A stretch of DNA of 64,000 bases, taken from Oenococcus oeni DSM 20252 = AWRIB129 (GTDB lineage Bacteria > Bacillota > Bacilli > Lactobacillales > Lactobacillaceae). The stretch lies in assembly GCF_000372485.1 (NCBI RefSeq), contig NZ_AQVA01000003.1, positions 162 to 64,161 on the forward strand, given 5' to 3'. Below, one piece after another: positions 1-9,326 of the stretch. How positions within the stretch are numbered: the stretch's first letter is position 1; every line of letters begins with the position of its first letter. The notes under the pieces are model-generated. The model had not been told where the DNA came from. It worked only from the letters and a program-made list of their open reading frames with translations, and did no database searches. A program made the position numbers and the translations under genes.

Positions 1-1215
1 ATTAATTCCGGCAAGAATAAGGACTTGAGTTCTTTGGGAATCAAAGCAAAGAACAAAACAACTTTGGTTGTCACCCTAGAACACCCAATGCCTCAGTTCC
101 AGAACTTAATGGCCTTTCCAGTCTTCTTCGCACAAGACAAGAAGTTTGAGTCGAGTTTGGGAAGCAAGGTTGGTACAAGTTCTTCCAAACAGGTTTACAG
201 TGGTCCTTATAAATTTGTCGGTTGGAACGGTTCCAATAAGAAATTTAAGTTGGTTCCAAACAAGAACTATTGGGATGCCAAGGCAGTTAAAAACAAAGGT
301 GTTAATTTCCAAGTTGTGACTGATACAACGGCTGCTCTGGCTCTTTACAACAAGGGCGAACTTGATCAGGTAACTTTGTCTACGCCACAGCAGATCAAGA
401 AATATAAGAATTCTAAGAATTTTAAGATTTATAATCAATCTCAAACAGATTATCTTGAGTACAACCAGACTGGCAAGGTCAAAGGCCTAACCAATGCTAA
501 GATTCGTGAGGCTTTAAACTTGGCAACTGATCGAAAGACCATTGCTAATTCGGTTTCCGAAGGTCTTGATTCAGCGGCTACTGGGATTACTCCAGCCGGT
601 TTGGCTAAAACTGCCACTGGTGGCGACTTTGCTAAAGCCGCAGCCAAAGCAACCGCTTATGCCTACAACATTAAAAAAGCGAAGAAACTGTTTGCCGAAG
701 GCATGAAAGAAGTTGGCTTGAAGAAGTTGACTTTGACAATTGAAGGATCATCGGATTCGACAGTAACTAAGTCGACGCTTGATACCCTGCAACAGTCATG
801 GTCAGAATTACCTGGTTTGACAGTTAAAGAGAAGTTGGTTCCATTCAAACAACGTTTGCTTGATCAGGAAAATCATAATTTCGACGTTGTTCTAGCAGCT
901 TGGAGTGCTGATTATTCTGAACCATTAACATTCTTGAATATGTTCGTTACTGGTGGTTCTAACAATGATGGAAGCTGGTCGAACAAGGAATACGATGCAC
1001 TTATTAAGAGCGCTTCCGATAAAAATGCTTTGAGTGATACCAAGCGTACTGCTGACGAAATCAAAGCCGAAAAAGTTCTTTATCAAAATGCAGGTGTTAA
1101 TCCTGTTTTCTGGGTAAATGCAGCGACACTTTCGAATTCAAAAGTTAAGGGTGTTCAATACTTCTCATCTGGTGCTCCTTATTACTTCTGGAACGCTTAT
1201 CGTTCAAAGAAGTAA
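1..1215 (+). CDS. oppA: Oligopeptide ABC transporter substrate-binding protein OppA (C-terminal part)
   Basis: This is the lipid-anchored extracellular receptor that captures peptides for the Opp importer. The frame is open from base 1, so about 404 C-terminal residues are present; the signal peptide and N-terminal lobe lie outside the window. The remaining sequence has the SBP_bac_5 pattern: a YKFVGW-type strand near the start, NYWD about 85 residues in, then NAKIREALNLATDRKTIA and a late LAAWSADYSEP segment. It is the first gene of an opp operon; a short hairpin and 74 bases separate it from oppB. The TTG at position 25 is internal and not the true start. Family assignment is firm. Peptide specificity cannot be read from the sequence. 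Confidence 0.93.
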   Translation: MNSGKNKDLSSLGIKAKNKTTLVVTLEHPMPQFQNLMAFPVFFAQDKKFESSLGSKVGTSSSKQVYSGPYKFVGWNGSNKKFKLVPNKNYWDAKAVKNKGVNFQVVTDTTAALALYNKGELDQVTLSTPQQIKKYKNSKNFKIYNQSQTDYLEYNQTGKVKGLTNAKIREALNLATDRKTIANSVSEGLDSAATGITPAGLAKTATGGDFAKAAAKATAYAYNIKKAKKLFAEGMKEVGLKKLTLTIEGSSDSTVTKSTLDTLQQSWSELPGLTVKEKLVPFKQRLLDQENHNFDVVLAAWSADYSEPLTFLNMFVTGGSNNDGSWSNKEYDALIKSASDKNALSDTKRTADEIKAEKVLYQNAGVNPVFWVNAATLSNSKVKGVQYFSSGAPYYFWNAYRSKK

Positions 1216-1230
1216 ATAAATATTTTTTAG

Positions 1231-1256
1231 GAAATCCGGTTAATTCCGGTTTTCTC
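1231..1256 (+). terminator. Intercistronic hairpin between oppA and oppB
   Basis: A short stem (AAATCCGG, loop TTAATT, CCGGTTTT) is followed by a mixed T/C tail 16 bases after the oppA stop. It resembles a leaky terminator or a 3' stabilising hairpin. This is a common way for a binding-protein gene to accumulate more transcript than the permease genes behind it. Its function is inferred. Confidence 0.45.
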
Positions 1257-1289
1257 GTACATATGAAACTTATAGAAAAGTGAAGGAAT

Positions 1290-2213
1290 ATGGCAAAATA
1301 CATCTTAAAAAGAATACTCATGATGGTTCTTACGGTCTTTATTGTTACCGCACTTACATTCGTGATGATGCAATGGATGCCGGGTTCACCCTTCAATAAC
1401 CCGAAACTCTCCGCATCGCAAATTGCTCAATTGAGTAAGCAATATGGTTTGAGCAAACCGATTTGGCAACAGTTTCTTAATTATTTGGTCAATGCAGCTC
1501 ACTTTAATTTTGGGACTTCATACATTAACACCGGTCAAAGTGTCAGCTTGATGATAAGCCAACGCTTGCCTGTTTCGATGGAATTAGGTATTCAGGCTCT
1601 GATACTCGGTGTTCCTTTAGGAATGTATATCGGTACTTACCAAGCGATGAGAAAGAACACGGCGCGCGATTATAGTTTGAGTATTATCACTCTCTTCTTC
1701 ACTGCCTTGCCGGACTTTTTGTTGGGAATGTTGTTAATGCTTTTCTTTGCGATTGATATGCCGATTTTTCCGATAACTGGTTGGAATTCCTGGATGTCCA
1801 GTGTATTGCCAACTTTGGCTTTGGGAATGGGTGTCATTGCCTTTGTTGCTCGTTTTACAAGGTCGCAGACTTTGGAAACTTTGGACTCTGATCAGATTCA
1901 ATTAGCTTACGCTAAGGGCCTTGATGAAGGCCAAGTTATTATGAAACATGCCGTTCGAAATTCTTTGATTCCTGTTTTGACTTTGCTTGGACCTTTGACG
2001 GCCGGGTTATTGACAGGTTCTGCGCTGATTGAAACGATTTTTTCAATTCCTGGAATAGGGAACCAATTTGTCTCCTCGATTTCTTCAAAAGACTATCCAG
2101 TTATCATGGGAACAACAATCGTGTATACGATTTTATTACAGGTTATGATTCTACTTGGCGATATTGCCACAGCGATAGCGGATCCAAGAATTCGTTTAGG
2201 GGGTAAAGACTAA
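1290..2213 (+). CDS. oppB: Oligopeptide ABC transporter permease OppB
   Basis: One of the two membrane subunits of the peptide importer, 307 residues, the usual length. The N-terminus has the OppB/DppB pattern: a helix at about residues 10-28, then a PGSPFNNP segment and a QYGLSKPIWQQF segment. Later helices surround the EAA loop, seen as a region near residue 205 (LAYAKGLDEGQVIMKHAVRN) that contacts the ATPases. It starts at ATG after a GAAGGA ribosome site. Its stop overlaps the oppC start in a TAATG arrangement, so translation is probably coupled. Confidence 0.95.
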   Translation: MAKYILKRILMMVLTVFIVTALTFVMMQWMPGSPFNNPKLSASQIAQLSKQYGLSKPIWQQFLNYLVNAAHFNFGTSYINTGQSVSLMISQRLPVSMELGIQALILGVPLGMYIGTYQAMRKNTARDYSLSIITLFFTALPDFLLGMLLMLFFAIDMPIFPITGWNSWMSSVLPTLALGMGVIAFVARFTRSQTLETLDSDQIQLAYAKGLDEGQVIMKHAVRNSLIPVLTLLGPLTAGLLTGSALIETIFSIPGIGNQFVSSISSKDYPVIMGTTIVYTILLQVMILLGDIATAIADPRIRLGGKD

Positions 2214-3226
2214 TGGCTGAAAAGACCTTTCAAGTTGTTGGAATCGAGTCAAGTTCCGATAATGAAAAAATTCAAAAACCATCGTTAACTTTCTGGCAGG
2301 ATGCATGGCGCCGTTTAAAATTAAATAAAGTTGCCGTAGTTTCAATGTGGTTTTTAATTGCAATATCTGTTTTCACAATTGTTATGGTCCCATTTTTGAG
2401 TCAACAGCAGGCAAATAAGTTTAATCCAAACGAGATAGCGACTTATAAAGATTTGCCACCAAAGTCTGGCCTGCCAATTCCTGGTTGGGAAGGTAAGCAT
2501 GATGGCGATGATCTTTATTCAGATCAGAATGTCCCGGCTGGCAAGAATTTTATTTTAGGAACCGATGATACCGGTCGTTCAGTTGCTAAAAGAGTTATTG
2601 TCGGAATAAGAATTTCTTTGACAATTGCGATTGTCGCTTCTCTTGGAGATTTGATTATTGGTGTTAGTTTCGGTGTTTTCTCCGCCTGGAAGGGTGGCTG
2701 GATCGATTTGATTCTCCAACGTTTTATTGAAATTTTAAGTTCAGTTCCCTTTATTGTCATCGTTACTTTATTTACTTTGTTGCTTGGAGCCGGAATTTGG
2801 TCGGTTATAATCTCTTTGATTCTAACCGGTTGGATTAACATGGCCCGACAGATTCGTGCACAAACACTTTCGGTTAAAGAGCAGGATTATGTTTTGGCGG
2901 CAACTGTTTTAGGGGAAAGACCTTTAAAAATTGCTATGAAACACATCATTCCTAACATAAGTTCAACTATTATTGTTCAGTTAATGATGACAATTCCACA
3001 AGCAATCACTTCTGAAGCTATTCTTTCTGCTCTTGGTTTAGGTGTTCAGCCACCAACCTCTTCTCTAGGTTCAATGATCAATGATGCACGTGACGAGATA
3101 CAATACTATCCATATTTGGTTTTGATTCCAGGTACTTTTCTGGTATTGATTTCTTTGGCTTTCTACCTATTTGGCGATGGCCTTAGAGATGCATTTGATC
3201 CAAAAAGCGGCGATAGTGGAGACTAA
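2213..3226 (+). CDS. oppC: Oligopeptide ABC transporter permease OppC
   Basis: The second membrane subunit of the Opp importer, 337 residues. A cytoplasmic N-terminal tail of about 40 residues leads to a first helix at about 45-62. A periplasm-facing loop containing LGTDDTGRSV, a hallmark of OppC/DppC, follows, and then five further helices. The EAA-type loop lies near residue 225 (DYVLAATVLGERPLKIAMKH). The start overlaps the oppB stop by one base, and the next gene, oppD, begins two bases after its stop. The family call is secure from motif order and context. Confidence 0.95.
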   Translation: MAEKTFQVVGIESSSDNEKIQKPSLTFWQDAWRRLKLNKVAVVSMWFLIAISVFTIVMVPFLSQQQANKFNPNEIATYKDLPPKSGLPIPGWEGKHDGDDLYSDQNVPAGKNFILGTDDTGRSVAKRVIVGIRISLTIAIVASLGDLIIGVSFGVFSAWKGGWIDLILQRFIEILSSVPFIVIVTLFTLLLGAGIWSVIISLILTGWINMARQIRAQTLSVKEQDYVLAATVLGERPLKIAMKHIIPNISSTIIVQLMMTIPQAITSEAILSALGLGVQPPTSSLGSMINDARDEIQYYPYLVLIPGTFLVLISLAFYLFGDGLRDAFDPKSGDSGD

Positions 3227-3228
3227 TC

Positions 3229-4383
3229 ATGACGGAAAAACCAGTTTTACAAGTTAAAAATTTATCAGTAGAATTTCATACCTACGCCGGTACAATCAAA
3301 GCAATTAGAAACGTTTCCTTTGAACTTAACAAAGGCGAGACCTTGGCAATTGTTGGCGAATCAGGCTCCGGCAAATCCGTTACAACACATACTTTAATGG
3401 GCTTAAATGCAAGTAATGCGACAATTTCCGCCGGCCACATTTTCTATAAAGGAAAAGATTTACTGAAGTTCAGCGAAGAAGAATTCGAGGAACTTCGCGG
3501 CGGCGAAGTTGCGATGATTTTTCAGGATCCAATGACGAGTCTTGATCCGACCATGAAGATCGGAAAACAGATTATGGAAGTCATTCTCCTTCATGATGAA
3601 GATATTGAAAAAGAGCAGGCTGCTGCAAAGGCATTGGAATTAATGAAACAAGTTGGTATTCCAAATGCCGAAGAACATTTTCAGGATTATCCGCACCAAT
3701 GGTCCGGTGGTATGCGCCAACGTGCTGTTATCGCTGTTGCCTTGGCAGGAAATCCGGATATTTTGATTGCCGATGAGCCAACGACTGCTCTAGATGTTAC
3801 TATTCAAGCTCAAATTCTTCATTTAATGAAAGAAATTCAATCCGAAATTGATTCTTCGATTATTTTTATTACTCATGATCTTGGTGTTGTCGCCGGCATG
3901 GCTGATAAAGTGGCTGTTATGTATGCTGGTCAAATTGTCGAGTACGGCACGACGGAAGAAATTTTTTATAATCCTCAACATCCTTACACTTGGGGTCTTT
4001 TAAATTCAATGCCGACTACCGATATTGATACGGATGAACTTTCTTCGATCCCCGGTACGCCACCGGATTTACTTAATTTGCCAAAAGGCGACCCTTTTGC
4101 TCCCAGAAATCGCTATGCTTTGGATATTGACTATGAAGAAGAGCCACCATTTTTCCAATTGAGTGATACGCATTATGCAGCTACCTGGCTTTTAGATAAA
4201 CGCGCACCTAAAATAACTCCTCCAAAAGAAATCTTGAAGCGTTGGGACAAATGGAAGAAATTTGGGAGCAAAAGTGCTCTGCCAAAAATTTCAAAGTTTG
4301 GTGTTGCCGAAAAAAAGAAGACGGCCAAAGAAACTGCTGTTCCAAAAAGCGGAGCTGAAGTAACTGGAAAGGACAATATATGA
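3229..4383 (+). CDS. oppD: Oligopeptide ABC transporter ATP-binding protein OppD
   Basis: ATPase subunit that powers peptide import at the inner face of the membrane. The Walker A motif GESGSGKS is at residues 43-50, the Q-loop is [10 protein letters not shown], the signature WSGGMRQR lies near residue 160, and Walker B reads [12 protein letters not shown]. The C-terminal oligopeptide-transporter domain has the QHPYTWGLL motif. At 384 residues it is slightly long, because the last 45 residues or so form a lysine-rich tail (many K, with KKKTAKE) that is not part of the ATPase fold. Its end overlaps oppF by four bases (ATGA). Confidence 0.95.
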   Translation: MTEKPVLQVKNLSVEFHTYAGTIKAIRNVSFELNKGETLAIVGESGSGKSVTTHTLMGLNASNATISAGHIFYKGKDLLKFSEEEFEELRGGEVAMIFQDPMTSLDPTMKIGKQIMEVILLHDEDIEKEQAAAKALELMKQVGIPNAEEHFQDYPHQWSGGMRQRAVIAVALAGNPDILIADEPTTALDVTIQAQILHLMKEIQSEIDSSIIFITHDLGVVAGMADKVAVMYAGQIVEYGTTEEIFYNPQHPYTWGLLNSMPTTDIDTDELSSIPGTPPDLLNLPKGDPFAPRNRYALDIDYEEEPPFFQLSDTHYAATWLLDKRAPKITPPKEILKRWDKWKKFGSKSALPKISKFGVAEKKKTAKETAVPKSGAEVTGKDNI

Positions 4384-5300
4384 CAGATAAGAAATTACTT
4401 GAGGTTAAAAATCTTAATCTGGCTTTTAATCCCGGAAATGCAAACGAAGTCAAGGCTATCGATAATGTCAGCTTCGATATTTACGAAGGTGAGGTTTTTG
4501 GATTAGTTGGTGAATCCGGTTCTGGAAAAACAACGATTGGTCGTACAATTCTGAAACTTTATGAACCACAATCAGGGGAAATTCATTTCGAAGGCAAAGA
4601 TGTTTTGAAAATGAAATCTGTAGAATTAAGATCTTTTCGTAAAGATGCTCAAATGATTTTTCAGGATCCCCAAGCAAGTCTTAATGGTCGAATGAAAGTT
4701 AAGGATATTATTGCTGAAGGAATCGATATCCACCATTTGGCAAAAAATAAGGAAGATCGAGATAATCAAGTTGAGCATTTACTCGAATTGGTTGGTTTGA
4801 ATAAAGATCATTCCAGTCGTTATCCTTACGAGTTTTCAGGTGGTCAAAGACAACGTATTGGTATTGCCCGAGCACTGGCTGTTCGGCCAAAATTTATTAT
4901 TGCCGATGAGCCGATCTCGGCTTTGGATGTTTCTATCCAGGCCCAAGTCGTTAATTTGATGAAGCAGCTTCAAAAACAGGAAAAGTTAACTTATTTGTTC
5001 ATTGCTCATGATTTGTCGATGGTTAAGTACATTTCCGACCGGATTGGAGTGATGCATTGGGGCAAAATATTGGAAATCGGAACCTCCGACGAGGTTTATG
5101 GAAATCCAATCCACCCTTATACTAAGAGCCTTTTAAGCGCCATTCCGATCCCGGATCCTCAAGAAGAACTTTCCCGAAAACCAATTGAGTATGATCCTAC
5201 CAGCGAAACTGATGGCAAAAAACGCGAGATGCATGAAATTACACCCGGTCATTTTGTTTTTTCGACCGATGAAGAAGCAGCAGAATTCGCAAGAGGCTAA
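4380..5300 (+). CDS. oppF: Oligopeptide ABC transporter ATP-binding protein OppF
   Basis: Partner ATPase of OppD, 306 residues. Walker A is GESGSGKTT near residue 44, the Q-loop is FQDPQASL, the signature is FSGGQRQRIGIARAL, and Walker B is FIIADEPISALD. A NPIHPYTKSLL motif marks the C-terminal oligopeptide-transporter extension. It begins inside the last codon of oppD (ATGA overlap) and closes the operon. A modest hairpin with a T-run spans its stop codon. OppD and OppF normally form a heterodimer beneath OppB and OppC. Confidence 0.95.
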   Translation: MTDKKLLEVKNLNLAFNPGNANEVKAIDNVSFDIYEGEVFGLVGESGSGKTTIGRTILKLYEPQSGEIHFEGKDVLKMKSVELRSFRKDAQMIFQDPQASLNGRMKVKDIIAEGIDIHHLAKNKEDRDNQVEHLLELVGLNKDHSSRYPYEFSGGQRQRIGIARALAVRPKFIIADEPISALDVSIQAQVVNLMKQLQKQEKLTYLFIAHDLSMVKYISDRIGVMHWGKILEIGTSDEVYGNPIHPYTKSLLSAIPIPDPQEELSRKPIEYDPTSETDGKKREMHEITPGHFVFSTDEEAAEFARG

Positions 5301-5311
5301 CTGCTTTTTTT
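5279..5311 (+). terminator. Probable terminator of the opp operon
   Basis: The stem AGCAG/CTGCT has a loop of about 17 bases that includes the oppF stop codon, and seven T follow. The stem is only five base pairs, so it may be weak. Confidence 0.4.
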
Positions 5312-5348
5312 ATTGCTTTAATTTAGTAGAATGTAAACAGTATTTCTT

Positions 5349-7013
5349 TTGACGAATATTCATAAACAATCCGAGGATAGCTATGTCCAGAAAACAGAAA
5401 GCATTGAAAACCAGTTAGTTAGTGGCTCAGTTTGGCTTACTTTTGGAAACTTTTTTTCCCGAATTCTTGGTGCACTTTATATCATTCCTTGGACAATCAT
5501 TATCGGCAGATATTCGACTGAAGCGAATGGCCTTTTTAATATGGGATATTCCATATATGCTCTGTTTTTAATGATTGCGACAGCTGGAATTCCCACGGCG
5601 ATAAGTAACTTGGTTGCCCACTATAACGCAATTAACGAAGCCCAGACTTCAATGAAATTATTTTGGCAGGGTTTAAAAATTGCTTTATTGACCGGTTTGG
5701 CTTCAGCCTTGATTTTAGGATTGTCAGCGCCTATTCTGGCAGCCGGACACCGCTTTTTAACGCCAGTGCTTTGGTCTTTGGCGCCGTCTGTGTTTATTTT
5801 TCCTTTTATGTCGATGTTTCGGGGTTTATTTCAAGGTAACCAAATGATGAAAGAGTCCGCTATTAGTCAGATTTTCGAACAGGTTGCCCGTGTCATTTAC
5901 ATGCTTGCCGGGACTTTTATTGTGATGAGATCAAACCCTTTAAATTGGCAGGGAGCGGTTGTCCAGTCGACTTTTGCTGCCTTTATTGGCGCTTTGTTGG
6001 GAATGTTTTACCTGCTTTATGCCTTTGCAAATCACCGCGAGCGTTTTGTCGATGCAGCTAGAAATTCATATAGAAAAGAACGTGTCGATGCCAAGGAACT
6101 GATTTTTGGAATTCTAAAACAAGCAGTTCCTTTTGTTGTTGTCGCTTCTGCTGTGACTTTTTATCAATTAATTGATCAATTTACTTACTTTGCTTCGATG
6201 AACCGTTTTTTTGATTTTTCTGATCAACAGTTGATCATTCAATTTGCTCGTTTCAATGCCAATGCAAATAAATTGGTGTTGATTATTGTCCCGTTTGCAA
6301 TTGCAATTGCAGAGACGAGTTTGCCGATGCTTTCCAATGCCTATTCCAATCATAATTGGGAAAGTATTAAAAAACAGATCAAGAATATTTATCGTCTTTT
6401 TTATGTTGCTATGCTTTTGAGTGCGTTTGGCCTTTATGCTGTGGCCTTGCCGATGTACACGGTCTTTTACGGAACCAGCGATCCGGATTTGCTTGCTGGA
6501 GTTCAGCTGCTAAAAGTTAGTGCGATTGTTGCCATTTTTTTTGGTTACTTCACTATTTTATCTTTTATCATTCAAGGACTCGGTCACGCTCGGACCGCGA
6601 TGAAGGCTCTGATTTATGGAATTCTTTTGAAAATGGTTTTCCAGGTGCCGATGATTTATATGTTACAGGCAACTGGTGCGATGCTAAGCACTCTAATTGG
6701 TTTCGTTTTTAGCAGCTGTTATTTGTTAAATGAGATTAAAAAGAATTATCAAGTCAGTATTCTTGATACTAGTGCCGATTTATTCAAAACTATTGTAATT
6801 GGAATTTCTGTTTTGATATCTGCTTCGATAGTTGTTAAACTGCTTGAATTAGTCTTTCCGTTAACGCGTTTTGCACAAATTATCGTTCTTCTTGTAGCAG
6901 TATTCTTTGGTGGAATCGTTGGTATATTGCTACTGATTAGATTTAATGTTGCCGATGAGCTTCTTAGACGTTTTATACCGGCAAGATTTTTTAAGGGAGT
7001 TCAACGAAAATGA
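5349..7013 (+). CDS. YtgP/MurJ-type lipid flippase (MVF/polysaccharide transporter family)
   Basis: Integral membrane protein of 554 residues with about 14 helices. After a soluble tail the first helix region reads SGSVWLTFGNFFSRILGALY, the pattern of Gram-positive YtgP/SpoVB-like proteins in the MOP superfamily. Members move lipid-linked cell-wall precursors across the membrane; YtgP-type proteins are regarded as lipid II flippases. The undecaprenyl-diphosphatase gene two positions downstream supports a role in the lipid carrier cycle. It starts at TTG with no strong ribosome site; a later start is possible because the first 20 residues or so are not conserved-looking. Its end overlaps pepV by four bases (ATGA). 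A wall-polysaccharide substrate cannot be excluded. Confidence 0.85.
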   Translation: MTNIHKQSEDSYVQKTESIENQLVSGSVWLTFGNFFSRILGALYIIPWTIIIGRYSTEANGLFNMGYSIYALFLMIATAGIPTAISNLVAHYNAINEAQTSMKLFWQGLKIALLTGLASALILGLSAPILAAGHRFLTPVLWSLAPSVFIFPFMSMFRGLFQGNQMMKESAISQIFEQVARVIYMLAGTFIVMRSNPLNWQGAVVQSTFAAFIGALLGMFYLLYAFANHRERFVDAARNSYRKERVDAKELIFGILKQAVPFVVVASAVTFYQLIDQFTYFASMNRFFDFSDQQLIIQFARFNANANKLVLIIVPFAIAIAETSLPMLSNAYSNHNWESIKKQIKNIYRLFYVAMLLSAFGLYAVALPMYTVFYGTSDPDLLAGVQLLKVSAIVAIFFGYFTILSFIIQGLGHARTAMKALIYGILLKMVFQVPMIYMLQATGAMLSTLIGFVFSSCYLLNEIKKNYQVSILDTSADLFKTIVIGISVLISASIVVKLLELVFPLTRFAQIIVLLVAVFFGGIVGILLLIRFNVADELLRRFIPARFFKGVQRK

Positions 7014-8431
7014 CAATTGATTGGAAAAGTGAATCAAGTAAGGTTCAAAAACAATTATTAAAAGATTTAAAATCACTTGTTGCTGTAAAGTCTGTTCGTG
7101 ATGATCTTAACAGCAGCGACGATGCGCCCTTGGGACCGGGACCACGCGATGGATTATATAAATTTTCCGAGATGACTGGACGTGATAAATTTCAGTTAAA
7201 AATTTTAAAAAATGTTGTTGGCTACTTGGAGTATGCACCGAAAGGCGCCGATGATCAATATGTGGCAATTCTTGCACATGTTGATGTCATGCCGGCCGGC
7301 GATGGTTGGGAAACGGACCCTTTTAAGGCTGTTGAACGTTCCGGCAAGATATTCGGTAGAGGAACAGCTGACGACAAGGGACCGGGCTTAGCTGCTTATT
7401 ATGGTCTCAAAATTGTTAGAGATCTTAATTTGCCATTAAAACATCGGGTCCGCTTTATTCTCGGAAGTGATGAAGAAAATGATTGGACGGGAGTTAATTA
7501 TTATTTTAAAAATCAGCCCCAACCGCTATTAGGATTTTCGCCGGATGCCGATTTTCCGATCATTAATGGCGAAAAGGGTCTGGCACAGTATGAGCTTCAT
7601 TTTGCCGGTCGTAATAGTGGCCGCCTGAAATTATTGAACTTTCAATCTGGCTATCGGACCAATATGGTTCCTGGCAAAGCTGTCGCTATTATTCAGGGTA
7701 ATGATCTTGATACCTTCATTGGTGAATTCAAAAATTATCTTTCTGGTAAGACTGTATTATCCGGAACTGCATCTTTAGAAAAAGATCGATTAACAATCAC
7801 TCTTGAGGGCAAACAAGCTCATGGAGCATGGCCGGAACAGGGAAAAAATGCCGGCACTTATCTTGCTGAGTTTTTGAAGGATTTTGCTTTTTCTGAGAAT
7901 GCCAAGGATTTTTTGAATTACTTAGGTACGGTTGCTCATCAAGATCCAAAGGGCGAAAAACTCGGCATTGCTTCAACTGATAAAGTTATGGGCAACTTAT
8001 CGATGAATGTTGGTATTATGCATTTTATCGATCAGGAAGACAGTTTTATAAATCTCAATATTCGTTTTCCAAAAAGTACGAATAATAAGCAAATTTTAGA
8101 AGGGCTCAATTCGAGCAAGCCAAAAGCCATGAAAGAACCCTTTGTTAATAAAGGGCTTGTACAAGAACCACATTATGTCGCTCCAGATGATGCTCTTATT
8201 AGGACACTCTTGGATATTTATCAAAAGCAGACTGGTGAAGCGGCCTATGATAAAGTAATTGGTGGCGGCACCTTTGGTCGTTTAATGAAAAGGGGAGTTG
8301 GCTATGGAGCTTTATTTCCTGATGCCGAAGCGACAATGCATCAAGCGAATGAAAATTTCCGTATTGCCGACTTGGAACGAGCGACCTCGATTTATGCTCA
8401 AGCGATTTACGAAATAGCAAACTTAGACTAA
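7010..8431 (+). CDS. pepV: Dipeptidase PepV (M20 metallopeptidase)
   Basis: Cytoplasmic zinc dipeptidase of lactic acid bacteria, 473 residues, the family's standard length. The metal site is visible: AHVDVMPAGDGW (His and Asp) near residue 90, the GRGTADDKGP segment near 120, and SDEENDWTG near 154 with the catalytic glutamate. The lid domain separates the first metal ligands from a late GGGTFGRLMKRGVGYG region and a C-terminal MHQANE histidine. It hydrolyses dipeptides released from peptides that Opp brings in, so the two loci serve one nutritional route. Translation is probably coupled to the flippase gene by the ATGA overlap. Confidence 0.95.
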   Translation: MTIDWKSESSKVQKQLLKDLKSLVAVKSVRDDLNSSDDAPLGPGPRDGLYKFSEMTGRDKFQLKILKNVVGYLEYAPKGADDQYVAILAHVDVMPAGDGWETDPFKAVERSGKIFGRGTADDKGPGLAAYYGLKIVRDLNLPLKHRVRFILGSDEENDWTGVNYYFKNQPQPLLGFSPDADFPIINGEKGLAQYELHFAGRNSGRLKLLNFQSGYRTNMVPGKAVAIIQGNDLDTFIGEFKNYLSGKTVLSGTASLEKDRLTITLEGKQAHGAWPEQGKNAGTYLAEFLKDFAFSENAKDFLNYLGTVAHQDPKGEKLGIASTDKVMGNLSMNVGIMHFIDQEDSFINLNIRFPKSTNNKQILEGLNSSKPKAMKEPFVNKGLVQEPHYVAPDDALIRTLLDIYQKQTGEAAYDKVIGGGTFGRLMKRGVGYGALFPDAEATMHQANENFRIADLERATSIYAQAIYEIANLD

Positions 8432-8441
8432 AGGGGAAATT

Positions 8442-9278
8442 ATGTTTTTTGGAATTTTAAAAGCAATTATTTTAGGAATCGTTGAAGGAATTACCGAATT
8501 TCTACCGATTTCTTCGACTGGTCATTTAATTATTGTCGATCAGTTTGTCAAAATATCTTCCAATAAAGCTTTCACGACAACTTTTGAATATGTTATCCAA
8601 TTAGGAGCGATAATTGCCGTTGTCCTGCTTTATTGGAAAAGATTGTGGCCCTTTGGAGGCGGCAAAACAGAAAAACAACGTTTTAATATTTGGGCAACTT
8701 GGGTAAAAGTTGTAGTTGGGGTTATACCTTCGGTTATCATAGGATTTCTTCTCAACGACTGGATGGACAAGCATTTAATGAATTGGTTGGTTGTTTCGAT
8801 TGCTTTGATTGTTTATGGAATTGCTTTTATTTTCATTGAAAATTATCAAAAGAATAGGCGGCCAAGAGTTAGAACAATTAATCATTTGACTCTTGCTGAT
8901 GTTTTAAAAATTGGTTTTTTTCAAGTTTTAAGTATCGTCCCAGGGACTTCCCGTTCTGGTGCAACTATTCTTGGCGGAATCTCAATTGGCGTTAGTCGTG
9001 AAGCCGCAGCTGAATTTTCTTTCTTTCTATCGATTCCTACGATGCTCGGTGTCTCGGTTCTAAAAATTGGGAGTTATCTTCACTCTCATGGAATGTTCAG
9101 TGGAGAACAGATCGTTATATTGTTAGTCGGCATGTTTGTTTCCTTCGTAGTTGCTTATGTGGTTATTAAATGGTTGCTAAGATTCATTCAGACCCATGAT
9201 TTCAAAGCTTTTGGCTGGTACCGTATCATTCTTGGTGTTCTAGTTATTGCTTTAGGTGCGATTGGCATAATTGATTAA
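8442..9278 (+). CDS. uppP: Undecaprenyl-diphosphatase UppP (BacA family)
   Basis: Membrane phosphatase that converts undecaprenyl diphosphate to the monophosphate, recycling the carrier used for peptidoglycan synthesis. It is 278 residues long with about eight helices. Both family signatures are present: EGITEFLPISSTGHL at residues 16-30 and PGTSRSGATILGG near 167-179, the latter containing the catalytic Ser/Arg. An AAAGGGGAAATT ribosome site precedes the ATG. It follows pepV by ten bases and is probably co-transcribed with the flippase gene. Members of this family give bacitracin tolerance when overexpressed. Confidence 0.96.
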   Translation: MFFGILKAIILGIVEGITEFLPISSTGHLIIVDQFVKISSNKAFTTTFEYVIQLGAIIAVVLLYWKRLWPFGGGKTEKQRFNIWATWVKVVVGVIPSVIIGFLLNDWMDKHLMNWLVVSIALIVYGIAFIFIENYQKNRRPRVRTINHLTLADVLKIGFFQVLSIVPGTSRSGATILGGISIGVSREAAAEFSFFLSIPTMLGVSVLKIGSYLHSHGMFSGEQIVILLVGMFVSFVVAYVVIKWLLRFIQTHDFKAFGWYRIILGVLVIALGAIGIID

Positions 9279-9281
9279 ATT

Positions 9282-9312
9282 AAAAAGAGTTTGGTCGACA
9301 AGCTCTTTTTTT
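9282..9312. terminator. Bidirectional terminator between uppP and the deoxynucleoside kinase gene
   Basis: The stem AAAAAGAG.TTG pairs with CAAGCTCTTTTTTT around a GTCGA loop. A-rich and T-rich flanks make it work in either direction. It separates two convergent genes. Confidence 0.8.
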
Positions 9313-9326
9313 ATCTCTTAAACTGA

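Noticed and set aside
106-444. Minus-strand ORF of 112 codons inside oppA
   Set aside because: It is antisense to a clearly coding gene, has no ribosome site and no recognisable protein features.
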